DNA from: Burkholderiaceae bacterium
GTDB taxonomy: Bacteria > Pseudomonadota > Gammaproteobacteria > Burkholderiales > Burkholderiaceae_C
Length of the DNA: 64,000 nt
Direction: 5' to 3'
Assembly (NCBI GenBank): GCA_024235855.1
Contig: JACKLN010000002.1
Coordinates: 1-64,000 of the forward strand
In this document: one piece after another, positions 30,249-40,230 of the stretch
How the letters are laid out: each line of letters begins with the position of its first letter
How positions within the stretch are numbered: the stretch's first letter is position 1
The notes under the pieces: generated by a model
Told to the model about the DNA's origin: nothing
The model's database searches: none
What the model saw: only the letters and a program-made list of their open reading frames with translations
Translations under genes and position numbers: made by a program

Positions 30249-32525
30249 ATGAGCAGTACCACGCCCTTGCCCGCCACCCCCGTCGACCTGTCAGCGCCCA
30301 GCGGCGATGCGGCGGTCATCGACGACCCGCTGGCCTACGCCGAGTTCACCCGGCAGCGCGTGGACGCGGCCGGGCGCACGGTGTGCGAATCGGGTCTGCA
30401 GATCGCCGGCATCACCTGCGCGGCCTGCAGCGGCATCCTCGAGTCGGCGTTGACGCGCGTGGACGGCGTGCTCGAGGCCCGCGTGAGTGCCGCCAGCGCG
30501 CGCGCCAGCGTGCAGTGGGACCCTGCGCGCACCCGGCCATCGGCCTTGATCGCCGCCATCCGCGGCGCCGGCTACGACGCCGTGCCCGACGCCGCCGCGC
30601 CGGCCCGCGAACTGCGACGCCAGGAGCACCGGCGCGCGCTGTGGCGCTGGTTCGTGGCCGCTTTCTGCAGCATGCAGGTCATGATGCTGGCCACGCCCAG
30701 CTACGTGGCCGACCCGGGCGACCTGGCCGAGGACCTGCGCCAGCTGCTCAACTGGGGCCAGTGGGTGTTGACGCTGCCGGTGGTGCTGTTCGCCGCCGGG
30801 CCCTTCTTCCGCGCCGCTTGGCGTGGCCTGCGCCAGCGGCGCATCGGCATGGACCTGCCGGTGGCCGTGGGCATCGCCACCGCGTTCGCCGGCAGCATGG
30901 GGGCCACCTTCGTGCCCGGCGGCGCCTTCGGCCACGAGGTCTGGTACGACTCGGTCAGCATGTTCGTCGCCTTCCTGCTGGGCGCGCGCTACCTGGAGTT
31001 GCGCACGCGCCACCGGGCGCAGGCCGACCTGGAGGCCAGCCTGGCCACGATGCCTGCCACCGCGCGCCGCGAGACCGGCGACGGCGGGCTGGAGACCGTC
31101 AGCGTGCGCCGCCTGCGGCCGGGCGACGTGGTGCAGGTGCCGCTGGGCGAAGCCTTCCCGGCCGACGGCGTGCTGCTGGGCGCCGCCACCGAGGCCGACG
31201 AGGCCCTGCTGACCGGCGAATCCACGCCGGTGGCCAAGTCGCCGGGTGCGGCGCTGGTGGCCGGCAGCCTGAACGTGGGCGCGCCGGCGCGCCTGCGCGT
31301 GGACCGGGTCGGCGCCGACACCCGCTACGAGGCCATCGTGGCCATGATGCGTGACGCGATGACCCAGCGCCCCGCCGCCGTGCAGGTGGCCGACCGCTGG
31401 GCCGGGCCGTTCCTGTGGGCCGTGCTCCTGCTGGCCGCCGGTGCCGCGGCCGTGTGGAGCCTGATTGATCCTGCACGCGCACTGCCGGTGGCGGTGGCGG
31501 TGCTGGTGGTGACTTGCCCGTGCGCGCTGTCGCTGGCGGCGCCGGCGGCGATGGTGGCGGCGGCCGGCGGGCTGTCGCGGCGCGGCGTGATGCTGCAGCG
31601 GCTGGATGCGCTGGAGTCGCTGGCCCGGGCCGATCGCCTGTTCGTCGACAAGACCGGCACGCTCACCGACGAGCGCGGGGCCGCGGCCAGCCTGGTCGCC
31701 CTGGTGCCCGACGTGGACCTGCCGCTGGCCGAATCCGCCGCGCGGGCGCTGGCCACGCGGTCGACCCATCCGCTGAGCGCCGCGCTGGCGTCCGGCCTGA
31801 CCGCCGAGCCACTGGCGATGCGCCACGTCGAGGAGCATACCGGGCAGGGGCTCGAAGGTGAGGACGACCAGGGCCGCCGCTGGCAGCTGGGCTCGCCTGC
31901 GTGGCTGGCGCCCGGGCTGGCCCTGCCGGACGACGCGCGCGCCGTGCTGGCGCTCGATGGCCGCCCGGTGGCCCAGGTGGTGCGGCCGGAGACGCTGCGC
32001 GAGGACGCCGCCCCGGCGTTGGCGGCGCTGGCGGCGCAGGGCCTGCCGGCGACGCTGCTCTCCGGCGACCGGGACGTACGTGTCCAGGCGATGGCGAGCC
32101 GGCTGGGCATCACCCAGGCCGTCGGCGACGCGTCGCCCGAGGACAAGCTCGCCGCCGTGCAGGCGGCGCAGACCGCCGGCCACCGCGTGCTGATGGTGGG
32201 CGACGGCGTCAACGACGCGCCGGTGCTGGCGCGCGCCGATGTCTCGCTGGCCATGGGCCACGGCGCCCTGGTGGCGCGGGCCCAGGCCGACGCCGTGGTG
32301 GTCTCCGGCCGCTGGCACGACGTGGTGCGCGCCCGCCTCACGGCAGTGCGCACGCTGGCCATCGTGCGCCAGAACCTCGTCTGGGCGGTGGCCTACAACG
32401 CCATCGGCATCCCGCTGGCCGTCATCGGCTGGCTGCCACCCTGGGCAGCCGGGCTGGGCATGGCCGCCAGTTCGCTGACCGTGGTACTCAACGCCCTGCG
32501 CGCCGCACGCGACCCGCTGCGCTGA
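30249..32525 (+). CDS. ccoI: Copper-translocating P1B-type ATPase CcoI/FixI (cbb3 oxidase assembly)
   Basis: The roughly 758-residue ATPase supplies copper for the CcoN active site. In order it has a heavy-metal-binding domain (GITCAACSGILE near residue 57), eight membrane segments, the actuator loop LLTGESTPV, TCPCALSLAAP (CPC metal site, near 423), DKTGTLTDE (phosphorylated Asp, near 467) and GDGVNDAPVLARAD. GTG at 30237 is an alternative to ATG 30249. It precedes ccoS and the structural genes, the standard ccoISNOQPGH layout. Confidence 0.95.
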   Translation: MSSTTPLPATPVDLSAPSGDAAVIDDPLAYAEFTRQRVDAAGRTVCESGLQIAGITCAACSGILESALTRVDGVLEARVSAASARASVQWDPARTRPSALIAAIRGAGYDAVPDAAAPARELRRQEHRRALWRWFVAAFCSMQVMMLATPSYVADPGDLAEDLRQLLNWGQWVLTLPVVLFAAGPFFRAAWRGLRQRRIGMDLPVAVGIATAFAGSMGATFVPGGAFGHEVWYDSVSMFVAFLLGARYLELRTRHRAQADLEASLATMPATARRETGDGGLETVSVRRLRPGDVVQVPLGEAFPADGVLLGAATEADEALLTGESTPVAKSPGAALVAGSLNVGAPARLRVDRVGADTRYEAIVAMMRDAMTQRPAAVQVADRWAGPFLWAVLLLAAGAAAVWSLIDPARALPVAVAVLVVTCPCALSLAAPAAMVAAAGGLSRRGVMLQRLDALESLARADRLFVDKTGTLTDERGAAASLVALVPDVDLPLAESAARALATRSTHPLSAALASGLTAEPLAMRHVEEHTGQGLEGEDDQGRRWQLGSPAWLAPGLALPDDARAVLALDGRPVAQVVRPETLREDAAPALAALAAQGLPATLLSGDRDVRVQAMASRLGITQAVGDASPEDKLAAVQAAQTAGHRVLMVGDGVNDAPVLARADVSLAMGHGALVARAQADAVVVSGRWHDVVRARLTAVRTLAIVRQNLVWAVAYNAIGIPLAVIGWLPPWAAGLGMAASSLTVVLNALRAARDPLR

Positions 32526-32529
32526 CCCC

Positions 32530-32745
32530 ATGGACATCCTCTACCTGCTGATCCCGCTGTCGGCCGTGCTGGTGCTGGCCATCCTGGGTGTCTTCGGCTG
32601 GGCGCTGTTCCGCGGGCAGTTCGAGGACCTGGAAGGCGAGGGCGCGCGCATTCTCGAATCCGAGAGTGCCACGGTTGATGCCGATCAATCGATGTTGCAG
32701 CGCACCGAAGAACAATCCCCTACTGCTAGAAACGTTTCCTCGTGA
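32530..32745 (+). CDS. ccoS: cbb3 oxidase assembly protein CcoS
   Basis: The 71-residue protein has one N-terminal membrane helix (ILYLLIPLSAVLVLAILGVFGWALF) and the family sequence RGQFEDLEGEGARIL. It helps insert heme and copper into CcoN. It starts four bases after ccoI. Its 3' coding region contains the FNR box that probably drives ccoN. Confidence 0.94.
   Translation: MDILYLLIPLSAVLVLAILGVFGWALFRGQFEDLEGEGARILESESATVDADQSMLQRTEEQSPTARNVSS
32675..32688 (+). promoter_or_regulatory. Perfect FNR/ANR box inside ccoS, upstream of ccoN
   Basis: TTGATGCCGATCAA is an exact match to TTGAT-N4-ATCAA. Its centre lies about 75 bases before the ccoN ATG. If it is centred at -41.5, AACAAT at 32711-32716 is in the -10 position. 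The fnr gene lies about 5 kb downstream. Confidence 0.85.
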
Positions 32746-32756
32746 GGAGAGAGCTG

Positions 32757-34199
32757 ATGTCAAACCGAAGCGTGGGGGTCTCGGCCCCGGTGTACACGGA
32801 CACGGTGGTGCGATGGTTCGCACTCGCTGCCGTGCTGTGGGGCGTGGTCGGCATGCTGGTGGGCGTGATCATCGCCGCCCAGCTGACCTGGCCGGAACTC
32901 AACCTGGGCATCTCGTGGCTGAGCTACGGGCGTCTGCGTCCGCTGCACACCAACGCGGTGATCTTCGCCTTCGGGGGCTGTGCGCTGTTCGCCACCAGCT
33001 ACCACGTGGTGCAGCGCACGAACCAGACGCCGCTGTTCCTGCCGTCGCTGGCCAAGCTCACCTTCTGGGGCTGGCAGCTGGTGATCCTGGCCGCGGCGGT
33101 GTCGCTGCCGCTGGGCCTCACGCAGGGCAAGGAATACGCCGAACTGGAATGGCCCATCGACCTGCTGATCGCGGTCGTCTGGGTGGCCTACGCGGTGGTG
33201 TTCTTCGGCACCATCGGCATCCGCAAGGTGCGCCACATCTACGTGGCCAACTGGTTCTTCGGTGCCTTCATCATCGCCGTGGCGTTGCTGCACATCGTCA
33301 ACAGCGCGGCCATCCCGGTCAGCCTGACGAAGAGCTACTCCGCCTACGCCGGCGTGCAGGACGCGATGGTGCAGTGGTGGTACGGCCACAACGCGGTGGG
33401 CTTCTTCCTCACGGCCGGCTTCCTGGGGATGATGTACTACTACATCCCCAAGCAGGCCGAGCGCCCCGTCTACAGCTACCGGCTGTCGATCGTGCACTTC
33501 TGGGCGCTGATCTTCACCTACATGTGGGCCGGCCCGCACCACCTGCACTACACGGCACTGCCGGACTGGGCGCAGAGCATCGGCATGATCTTCAGCCTGG
33601 TGCTGCTGGCGCCGAGCTGGGGCGGCATGATCAACGGCATCATGACCCTCAGCGGTGCCTGGCACAAGCTGCGTGACGACCCGATCCTGAAGTTCCTGAT
33701 CGTCAGCCTGTCGTTCTATGGCATGTCGACCTTCGAGGGGCCGATGATGTCGATCAAGACCGTCAACGCGCTGAGCCACTACACGGACTGGACCGTGGGC
33801 CACGTGCACAGCGGTGCGCTGGGCTGGGTGGGCCTGATCTCGATGGGGGCGCTGTACCACCTGATCCCGCGCATGTACGGCCGCACGGAGATGTTCAGCA
33901 AGCGCGCCATCGAGCTGCACTTCTGGATCGCCACCATCGGCATCGTGCTCTATATCGCCGCGATGTGGATCGCCGGCGTGATGCAAGGCCTGATGTGGCG
34001 CGCGGTCAACCCAGACGGCACGCTGGTCTACAGCTTCGTCGAGAGCGTCAAGGCCACGTTCCCGTTCTACGTGATCCGTCTGGCCGGCGGCCTGCTGTAC
34101 CTCAGCGGCATGCTGATCATGGCCTGGAACGTGGTCATGACGGTCAAGAGCAGCAAGCCCGCGGTGGTGCCGGTGCCCATGGCCCCGGCCCACGCCTGA
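32757..34199 (+). CDS. ccoN: cbb3-type cytochrome c oxidase subunit I
   Basis: The 480-residue catalytic subunit reduces oxygen and pumps protons, with about 12 membrane helices. Heme and copper ligand regions are visible: RPLHTNAVIFAFGGCALFAT, VQWWYGHNAVGFFLTAGF, YMWAGPHHLHYTALPDW and VGHVHSGALGWVGL. Length is normal. ATG 32757 has GAGGAG upstream. An FNR box in ccoS suggests that N-O-Q-P can be transcribed separately from ccoIS under low oxygen. Confidence 0.97.
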   Translation: MSNRSVGVSAPVYTDTVVRWFALAAVLWGVVGMLVGVIIAAQLTWPELNLGISWLSYGRLRPLHTNAVIFAFGGCALFATSYHVVQRTNQTPLFLPSLAKLTFWGWQLVILAAAVSLPLGLTQGKEYAELEWPIDLLIAVVWVAYAVVFFGTIGIRKVRHIYVANWFFGAFIIAVALLHIVNSAAIPVSLTKSYSAYAGVQDAMVQWWYGHNAVGFFLTAGFLGMMYYYIPKQAERPVYSYRLSIVHFWALIFTYMWAGPHHLHYTALPDWAQSIGMIFSLVLLAPSWGGMINGIMTLSGAWHKLRDDPILKFLIVSLSFYGMSTFEGPMMSIKTVNALSHYTDWTVGHVHSGALGWVGLISMGALYHLIPRMYGRTEMFSKRAIELHFWIATIGIVLYIAAMWIAGVMQGLMWRAVNPDGTLVYSFVESVKATFPFYVIRLAGGLLYLSGMLIMAWNVVMTVKSSKPAVVPVPMAPAHA

Positions 34200-34218
34200 G
34201 GCGGGAGGAGTCCAGATC

Positions 34219-34836
34219 ATGGCAAGCAATGTCAAGCCGAGCGGTCACGAGCGCATCGAGACCAGCAACTTCCTGATGATCGTGCTCATCCTGATCGCGG
34301 TGGCGATCGGGGGCATCGTCGAGATCGTGCCGCTGTTCTTCCAGCGCAGCACCACGCAGCCGGCCGAGGGCATCAAGCCCTACACCGCGCTGCAGCTGGC
34401 CGGGCGGGACGTGTACATCCGCGAGGGCTGCTACAACTGCCACTCGCAGATGGTGCGGCCGTTCCGTGCCGAGACGCTGCGCTACGGCGCCTACTCGACG
34501 GCCGGCGAGTACGTCTACGACCACCCCTTCCAGTGGGGCAGCAAGCGCACCGGCCCGGACCTGCACCGCGTCGGTGGCCGCTACAGCGACGAGTGGCACC
34601 GCGTGCACCTGAACAACCCGCGTGACCTGGTGCCCGAGTCCAACATGCCGGCCTACCCCTGGCTGGACAAGGCTGCCATCGAACCGGCCAGCATGGCGCC
34701 GCGCATGAAGGCGCTGCGCACCATCGGTGTGCCGTACACGGACGAGGAGATTGCCAAGGCCGGTGACGAGGTCAAGGGAAAGACCGAGCTCGACGCGGTC
34801 GTCGCCTACCTGCAGGGCCTGGGCGTGGCCCGCTGA
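34219..34836 (+). CDS. ccoO: cbb3-type cytochrome c oxidase subunit II (mono-heme)
   Basis: The 205-residue subunit has one N-terminal anchor (FLMIVLILIAVAIGGIVEIV) and one heme c site in REGCYNCHSQMVRPF. Further family blocks are GEYVYDHPFQWGSKRTGPDL and SNMPAYPWL, with the axial methionine. GGGAGGAG precedes the ATG. It passes electrons from CcoP to CcoN. Confidence 0.97.
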   Translation: MASNVKPSGHERIETSNFLMIVLILIAVAIGGIVEIVPLFFQRSTTQPAEGIKPYTALQLAGRDVYIREGCYNCHSQMVRPFRAETLRYGAYSTAGEYVYDHPFQWGSKRTGPDLHRVGGRYSDEWHRVHLNNPRDLVPESNMPAYPWLDKAAIEPASMAPRMKALRTIGVPYTDEEIAKAGDEVKGKTELDAVVAYLQGLGVAR

Positions 34837-34849
34837 CGAGGAGACCGTG

Positions 34850-35038
34850 ATGGACATCAACGATCTGCGCAGCGTGGTCACCGTGATCAGCATGCTGCTG
34901 TTCCTGGCCCTGGTGGGCTGGACCTATGCACGCAGCCGAAAGGCTGCATTCGATGAAGCAGCGCAGCTGCCGTTCCAGGAGGAGGGCGAAGCCTCCCCCG
35001 TGGACAGGGCCGCGCGCAACGAAGGGAGGGCGTCGTGA
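34850..35038 (+). CDS. ccoQ: cbb3 oxidase small subunit CcoQ/FixQ
   Basis: The 62-residue protein has one membrane helix (LRSVVTVISMLLFLALVGWTYARS) and an acidic tail (LPFQEEGEASPVD). It stabilises the complex. It lies between ccoO and ccoP, with its stop overlapping the ccoP GTG start. Confidence 0.92.
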   Translation: MDINDLRSVVTVISMLLFLALVGWTYARSRKAAFDEAAQLPFQEEGEASPVDRAARNEGRAS

Positions 35039-35952
35039 GCGACTTCTTCAACAGCGGCTGGTCGATCTTCGTCGCCGCCGTCACCATCCTCGGCCTGATC
35101 GCCTGTCTGGCGCTGCTGATCATCGCCAGCCGGCGCAAGGTCATGGCCAACGACAACACCACCGGCCACGTCTGGGACGAGGACCTGCGTGAATTGAACA
35201 ACCCGCTGCCGCGCTGGTGGATGTGGCTGTTCGTCATCACCGTGGTCTTCGCCGCGATCTACCTGGCGCTGTACCCAGGCCTGGGCAGCAGCCCGGGTTC
35301 GCTGAAGTGGAGCAGCACCGGCCAGTGGGAGGCCGAGCAGGCCAAGGCCAAGGCCTCGATGGAGCCCATCTACGCCAAGTACGTGGCCATGACGGCCGAG
35401 GACCTGGCCAAGGACGCCACGGCCATGGGCATCGGCCAGCGCCTGTTCATCAACAACTGCGCGCAGTGCCACGGCTCGGACGCCCGCGGGAGCAAGGGCT
35501 TCCCGAACCTGACCGACACCGACTGGCTCTACGGTGGGGCGCTGGAGAACATCGTCGAGACCATCACCAACGGCCGCCAGGGCAACATGCCCCCGATGGC
35601 CGCGGCGGTGGGCGGGGGCGAGGACGTGCGCAACGTGGCGCACTACGTGCTCAGCCTGTCCGACAGCGCGCACAACCCCGTGTACGCGCAGCTGGGCAAG
35701 GACAAGTTCGCCGCCTGCGCAGCCTGCCATGGGCCGGACGGCAAGGGCAACCAGGCCATTGGCGCGCCGAACCTGACCGACAAGGTCTGGCTGCACGGCT
35801 GGGGCGAGGCCGCGATTGCCGCGATGGTCAACAACGGCAAGGTCAACGTCATGCCGGCACAGGCCAAGCTGCTGACCAAGGAGCAGATCCACGTGCTGGC
35901 CGCGTACGTCTGGCAGCTGTCGCGCAACACGACGGCCGTGGCCAGCAACTGA
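35035..35952 (+). CDS. ccoP: cbb3-type cytochrome c oxidase subunit III (di-heme)
   Basis: The 305-residue subunit has two N-terminal helices, including PRWWMWLFVITVVFAAIYLALYP, and two heme c sites, NNCAQCHGSDARGSKGF and FAACAACHGPDGKGNQA. Each is followed by axial methionine regions (NMPPM, VNVMPAQ). HVWDEDLRELNNPLPRWW is the CcoP family signature. The GTG start at 35035 overlaps ccoQ by four bases. Confidence 0.97.
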   Translation: MSDFFNSGWSIFVAAVTILGLIACLALLIIASRRKVMANDNTTGHVWDEDLRELNNPLPRWWMWLFVITVVFAAIYLALYPGLGSSPGSLKWSSTGQWEAEQAKAKASMEPIYAKYVAMTAEDLAKDATAMGIGQRLFINNCAQCHGSDARGSKGFPNLTDTDWLYGGALENIVETITNGRQGNMPPMAAAVGGGEDVRNVAHYVLSLSDSAHNPVYAQLGKDKFAACAACHGPDGKGNQAIGAPNLTDKVWLHGWGEAAIAAMVNNGKVNVMPAQAKLLTKEQIHVLAAYVWQLSRNTTAVASN

Positions 35953-35965
35953 GGACGGCCTTCAC

Positions 35966-37386
<1,421 letters not shown>

Positions 37387-37390
<4 letters not shown>

Positions 37391-37641
37391 GTGCGCCGGC
37401 GTCCAAGGAGAAGCAGATGAAGGTCCAGGCCCAGAGCGAGCGACGCCCCTGGTGGCGCGAGCCCATGGTGTGGCTGGTGATCGGCGGCCCGGCCGTCGTG
37501 GTCGTGGCGGGCATCACCACCGCGGTGATCGCCATCCGCGGCGCCGACCCGGTGCTCGACACGCGTCAACCGACGGCCATCCAGTCGCGCAACCACGCCG
37601 TGACGCCCGGCGGCGCGCCGGTGGCGCCGGCCAAGCCATGA
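37387..37641 (+). CDS. ccoH: FixH/CcoH family assembly protein
   Basis: The 84-residue protein has a single N-terminal helix (PMVWLVIGGPAVVVVAGITTAVIAI) preceded by RRPWWRE, the FixH/CcoH pattern, and a short polar tail. Its ATG overlaps the ccoG stop (ATGA). It is shorter than many FixH proteins, lacking most of the periplasmic part, as in related Burkholderiales. CcoH stays bound to the oxidase and supports its stability. Confidence 0.8.
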
Positions 37642-37895
37642 TCCGCCGGCGGGAGCGCGTGATGGCCGTGCTCTGGCCGGCCTTCCTGATGGCCGGCGTG
37701 ATGGAGATGCTGGTCTTCGCCTTCGTCGATCCGACGCAGCTGCGCCTGTTTGGCGCCACTCCGCTGGACTGGTCGCCCACCGCGGTCTACACGGTGGCCT
37801 TCTTCGTGTTCTGGGGCGTGATCGCCGCGGCGGCGTCGCTGACCGAGCTGCTGGAAGTCGGCGCCGAGGATCTCAACCGCGGCGAACTGCGCTGA
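37638..37895 (+). CDS. Small membrane protein of the cbb3 cluster, 85 aa
   Basis: Two hydrophobic helices (AVLWPAFLMAGVMEMLVFAFV and VYTVAFFVFWGVIAAAASLTELL) are separated by a loop of about 20 residues. The ATG overlaps the ccoH stop (ATGA), so it belongs to the cco operon. I recognise it as a cco-neighbour in related bacteria but know of no tested function. An assembly or regulatory role for the oxidase is inferred only from position. Confidence 0.7.
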   Translation: MIRRRERVMAVLWPAFLMAGVMEMLVFAFVDPTQLRLFGATPLDWSPTAVYTVAFFVFWGVIAAAASLTELLEVGAEDLNRGELR

Positions 37896-37926
37896 GCCGG
37901 GCGAGCGCGCTCAGCCCCACCGCCTA

Positions 37927-38664
37927 TCAGCAGTTCGCGCCGTTGACCAGGCGCTGCAGCCCCTCCTGGTCGAGGATGCGGATCTGCCGTTGCTTGACCT
38001 CCAGGAAGCCCTCGTCCTGGAACTTCGAGAAGGTGCGGCTCACGGTCTCCAGCTTCAGCCCCAGGAAGCTGCCGATCTCCTCGCGCGTCATGCGCAGGAT
38101 CAGCTCGCTGGCCGAGAACCCCCGGCTCTGCAGGCGCTGCGTCAGGTTCAGCAGGAAGGCCGCCAGGCGCTCCTCGGCCCGCATGCTGCCCAGCAGCAGC
38201 ATCACGCCGTGGTCGCGCACGATCTCGCGGCTCATGATGCGGTGGAATTGGCGCTGCAGGTCCGAGACCTCGCGCGACAGGTCTTCCAGCTGGTGGAAGG
38301 GGATGATGCAGACCTGGGAGTCCTCCAGCGCCACCGCGTCGCAGGTGTGGCGTTCGGTGCCGATGCCGTCCAGGCCCAGCAACTCCCCGGCCATCTGGAA
38401 GCCGGTGACCTGGTCGCGGCCGTCCTCGCTGGCCACGCAGGTCTTGAAGAAGCCGGTGCGCACGGCGTAGAGCGACTGGAAGGCCTCGCCGCTGCGGAAC
38501 AGCGTGTCGCCGCGCTGAACGGTGCGGCGGGTGGACACCAGCGTGTCCAGCTTCAGCAACTGGTCGTTCGACATGCCCACCGGCAGGCACAGCTCGCGCA
38601 GGTTGCAGTTCGAGCAGGCGACCTTGAAGGGTTCGAGGCGGAGCGGCGGCGTGGCGGTGGACAT
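37927..38664 (-). CDS. fnr: FNR/ANR-type oxygen-sensing transcription regulator
   Basis: The 245-residue Crp/Fnr protein has all four [4Fe-4S] cysteines: C17, C20 and C26 in VACSNCNLRELC, and C119 in DSQVCIIPF. The recognition helix has LKLETVSRTFSKF, with the Glu-Ser-Arg pattern that reads TTGAT half sites. It activates low-oxygen genes. It lies between the cbb3 cluster and hemN, and FNR-type boxes occur in both neighbours, so it most likely controls them. Confidence 0.95.
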   Translation of the reverse strand: MSTATPPLRLEPFKVACSNCNLRELCLPVGMSNDQLLKLDTLVSTRRTVQRGDTLFRSGEAFQSLYAVRTGFFKTCVASEDGRDQVTGFQMAGELLGLDGIGTERHTCDAVALEDSQVCIIPFHQLEDLSREVSDLQRQFHRIMSREIVRDHGVMLLLGSMRAEERLAAFLLNLTQRLQSRGFSASELILRMTREEIGSFLGLKLETVSRTFSKFQDEGFLEVKQRQIRILDQEGLQRLVNGANC

Positions 38665-38743
38665 CGGATGATGATCGGTCAGGGGTTGCCCGCATTGTGG
38701 CGCGTCAAACGCGCCGAACCCTCACCATAGAGCATTCGCAGGC

Positions 38744-38757
38744 TTGAGCCAAGTCAA
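38744..38757. promoter_or_regulatory. FNR-type box between fnr and hemN
   Basis: TTGAGCCAAGTCAA matches eight of ten positions of the FNR consensus and is nearly symmetric. It lies seven bases before the ATG at 38764 and 80 bases before the divergent fnr start, so it may serve hemN, fnr autoregulation, or both. Confidence 0.65.
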
Positions 38758-38790
38758 GTTCGGATGAGCCGACTTTGGCACAGTCGCGGC

Positions 38791-40218
38791 ATGGACACCG
38801 CCGCCACCTCCGCCGCTGCCGCCCTGGACCAGCCGCTGGTCATCCCCGACGAGACCCTGCGTCGTCTGGACGTGCCGGGGCCGCGCTACACCTCCTACCC
38901 CACGGCCGACCGCTTCATCGAGGCCTTCGGTCCCGACGCCTACCGGCAGGCCCTGAAGGAACGCGCCCAGGGCGCGCGCGTCGGTGGGGCGGCGCCGTTG
39001 TCGCTGTACGTGCACGTGCCGTTCTGCGAATCGGTCTGCTACTACTGCGCCTGCAACAAGGTCATCACCAAGCACCATGACCGGGCGGCCGAGTACCTCG
39101 ACGCGCTGGACCAGGAGATCGCCCTGCACACCGCCGAGCTGGGCACCGGCCAGCCGGTGTCGCAGCTGCACCTGGGCGGCGGGTCGCCCACCTTCCTGAG
39201 CGACGACGAACTGCGGCGCCTGATGGCCAGCCTGCGCGCGGCCTTCCGAGTGGTGGCCGGCGCCGAGATCTCCATCGAGGTCGACCCGCGTACCGCCAGC
39301 CCGGCGCGCCTGCGCGAACTGGCGGCCATGGGCTTCAACCGCATCAGCTTCGGCATCCAGGACTTCGACCCCGACGTGCAGCAGGCCGTGCACCGGGTGC
39401 AGAGCTTCGAGAGCGTCCGCGACCTCGTGCTCGGCGCGCGCGAGTGCGGCTTCGAGTCCATCAACGCCGACCTCATCTACGGCCTGCCCAAGCAGACGCC
39501 GGCGTCGTTTCAGCGCACCATCGCCCAGGTCTGCGAACTGCGACCCGACCGCATCGCGCTCTACGCGTACGCGCACCTGCCGGCGCGCTTCAAGCCGCAG
39601 CGCCGCATCCACGCCGAGGACCTGCCGCCGGCCGACGCGCGCATCGGCATGCTCGGCGCGGCGATCTCCGGGTTCACCGGGCATGGCTACACCTACATCG
39701 GCATGGACCACTTCGCGCTGCACGGCGACGCGCTGGCCGCGGCCAAGCGCCAGGGCCGCCTGCATCGCAACTTCCAGGGCTACAGCACCCAGCCCGACTG
39801 CGACCTGATCGGCCTGGGTGTGTCGTCCATCGGCCGCATGGGCGCCACCTACAGCCAGAACGCCAAGACGCTGCCCGAGTACTACGACGCGCTGCGCCAG
39901 GGCCAGCTGCCCACCGTGCGCGGGCTGGCGCTGTCGCGCGACGACCTCGTGCGCCGCGCGGTGATCATGGCGCTGATGTGCCAGGGGCGGGTGGAGTTCG
40001 AATCCATCTCGCTGGCGCACCTGGTGCGCTTCGAGGACTACTTTGCCGCCGAGATCGAGGCCCTGCGCCCGATGGTCGACGAGGGCCTGGTCGAGATCGA
40101 CGACGATGGCATCAGCGTCACCGCCAACGGCTGGTTCTTCGTGCGCGCCGTGGCGCTGACCTTCGACCGCTACCTGCGCGCCGACCAGAACCGCGAGCGC
40201 TTCTCCCGCATCGTCTGA
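38791..40218 (+). CDS. hemN: Oxygen-independent coproporphyrinogen III oxidase
   Basis: The radical-SAM enzyme converts coproporphyrinogen III to protoporphyrinogen IX without oxygen. It shows PRYTSYPTADRF, the cluster motif HVPFCESVCYYCACNK (CxxxCxxC), HLGGGSPTFLS and QDFDPDVQQAVHR. ATG 38791 gives about 475 residues; ATG 38764 adds nine residues but sits only seven bases from the FNR box. No good ribosome-binding site precedes either start. Heme supply links it to the cbb3 cluster. Confidence 0.95.
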   Translation: MDTAATSAAAALDQPLVIPDETLRRLDVPGPRYTSYPTADRFIEAFGPDAYRQALKERAQGARVGGAAPLSLYVHVPFCESVCYYCACNKVITKHHDRAAEYLDALDQEIALHTAELGTGQPVSQLHLGGGSPTFLSDDELRRLMASLRAAFRVVAGAEISIEVDPRTASPARLRELAAMGFNRISFGIQDFDPDVQQAVHRVQSFESVRDLVLGARECGFESINADLIYGLPKQTPASFQRTIAQVCELRPDRIALYAYAHLPARFKPQRRIHAEDLPPADARIGMLGAAISGFTGHGYTYIGMDHFALHGDALAAAKRQGRLHRNFQGYSTQPDCDLIGLGVSSIGRMGATYSQNAKTLPEYYDALRQGQLPTVRGLALSRDDLVRRAVIMALMCQGRVEFESISLAHLVRFEDYFAAEIEALRPMVDEGLVEIDDDGISVTANGWFFVRAVALTFDRYLRADQNRERFSRIV

Positions 40219-40230
40219 CAGACTCGCGGC

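Noticed and set aside
30291..32537. 748-codon open frame opposite ccoI
   Set aside because: His/Arg/Gln-rich shadow without domains; ccoI is unambiguous.
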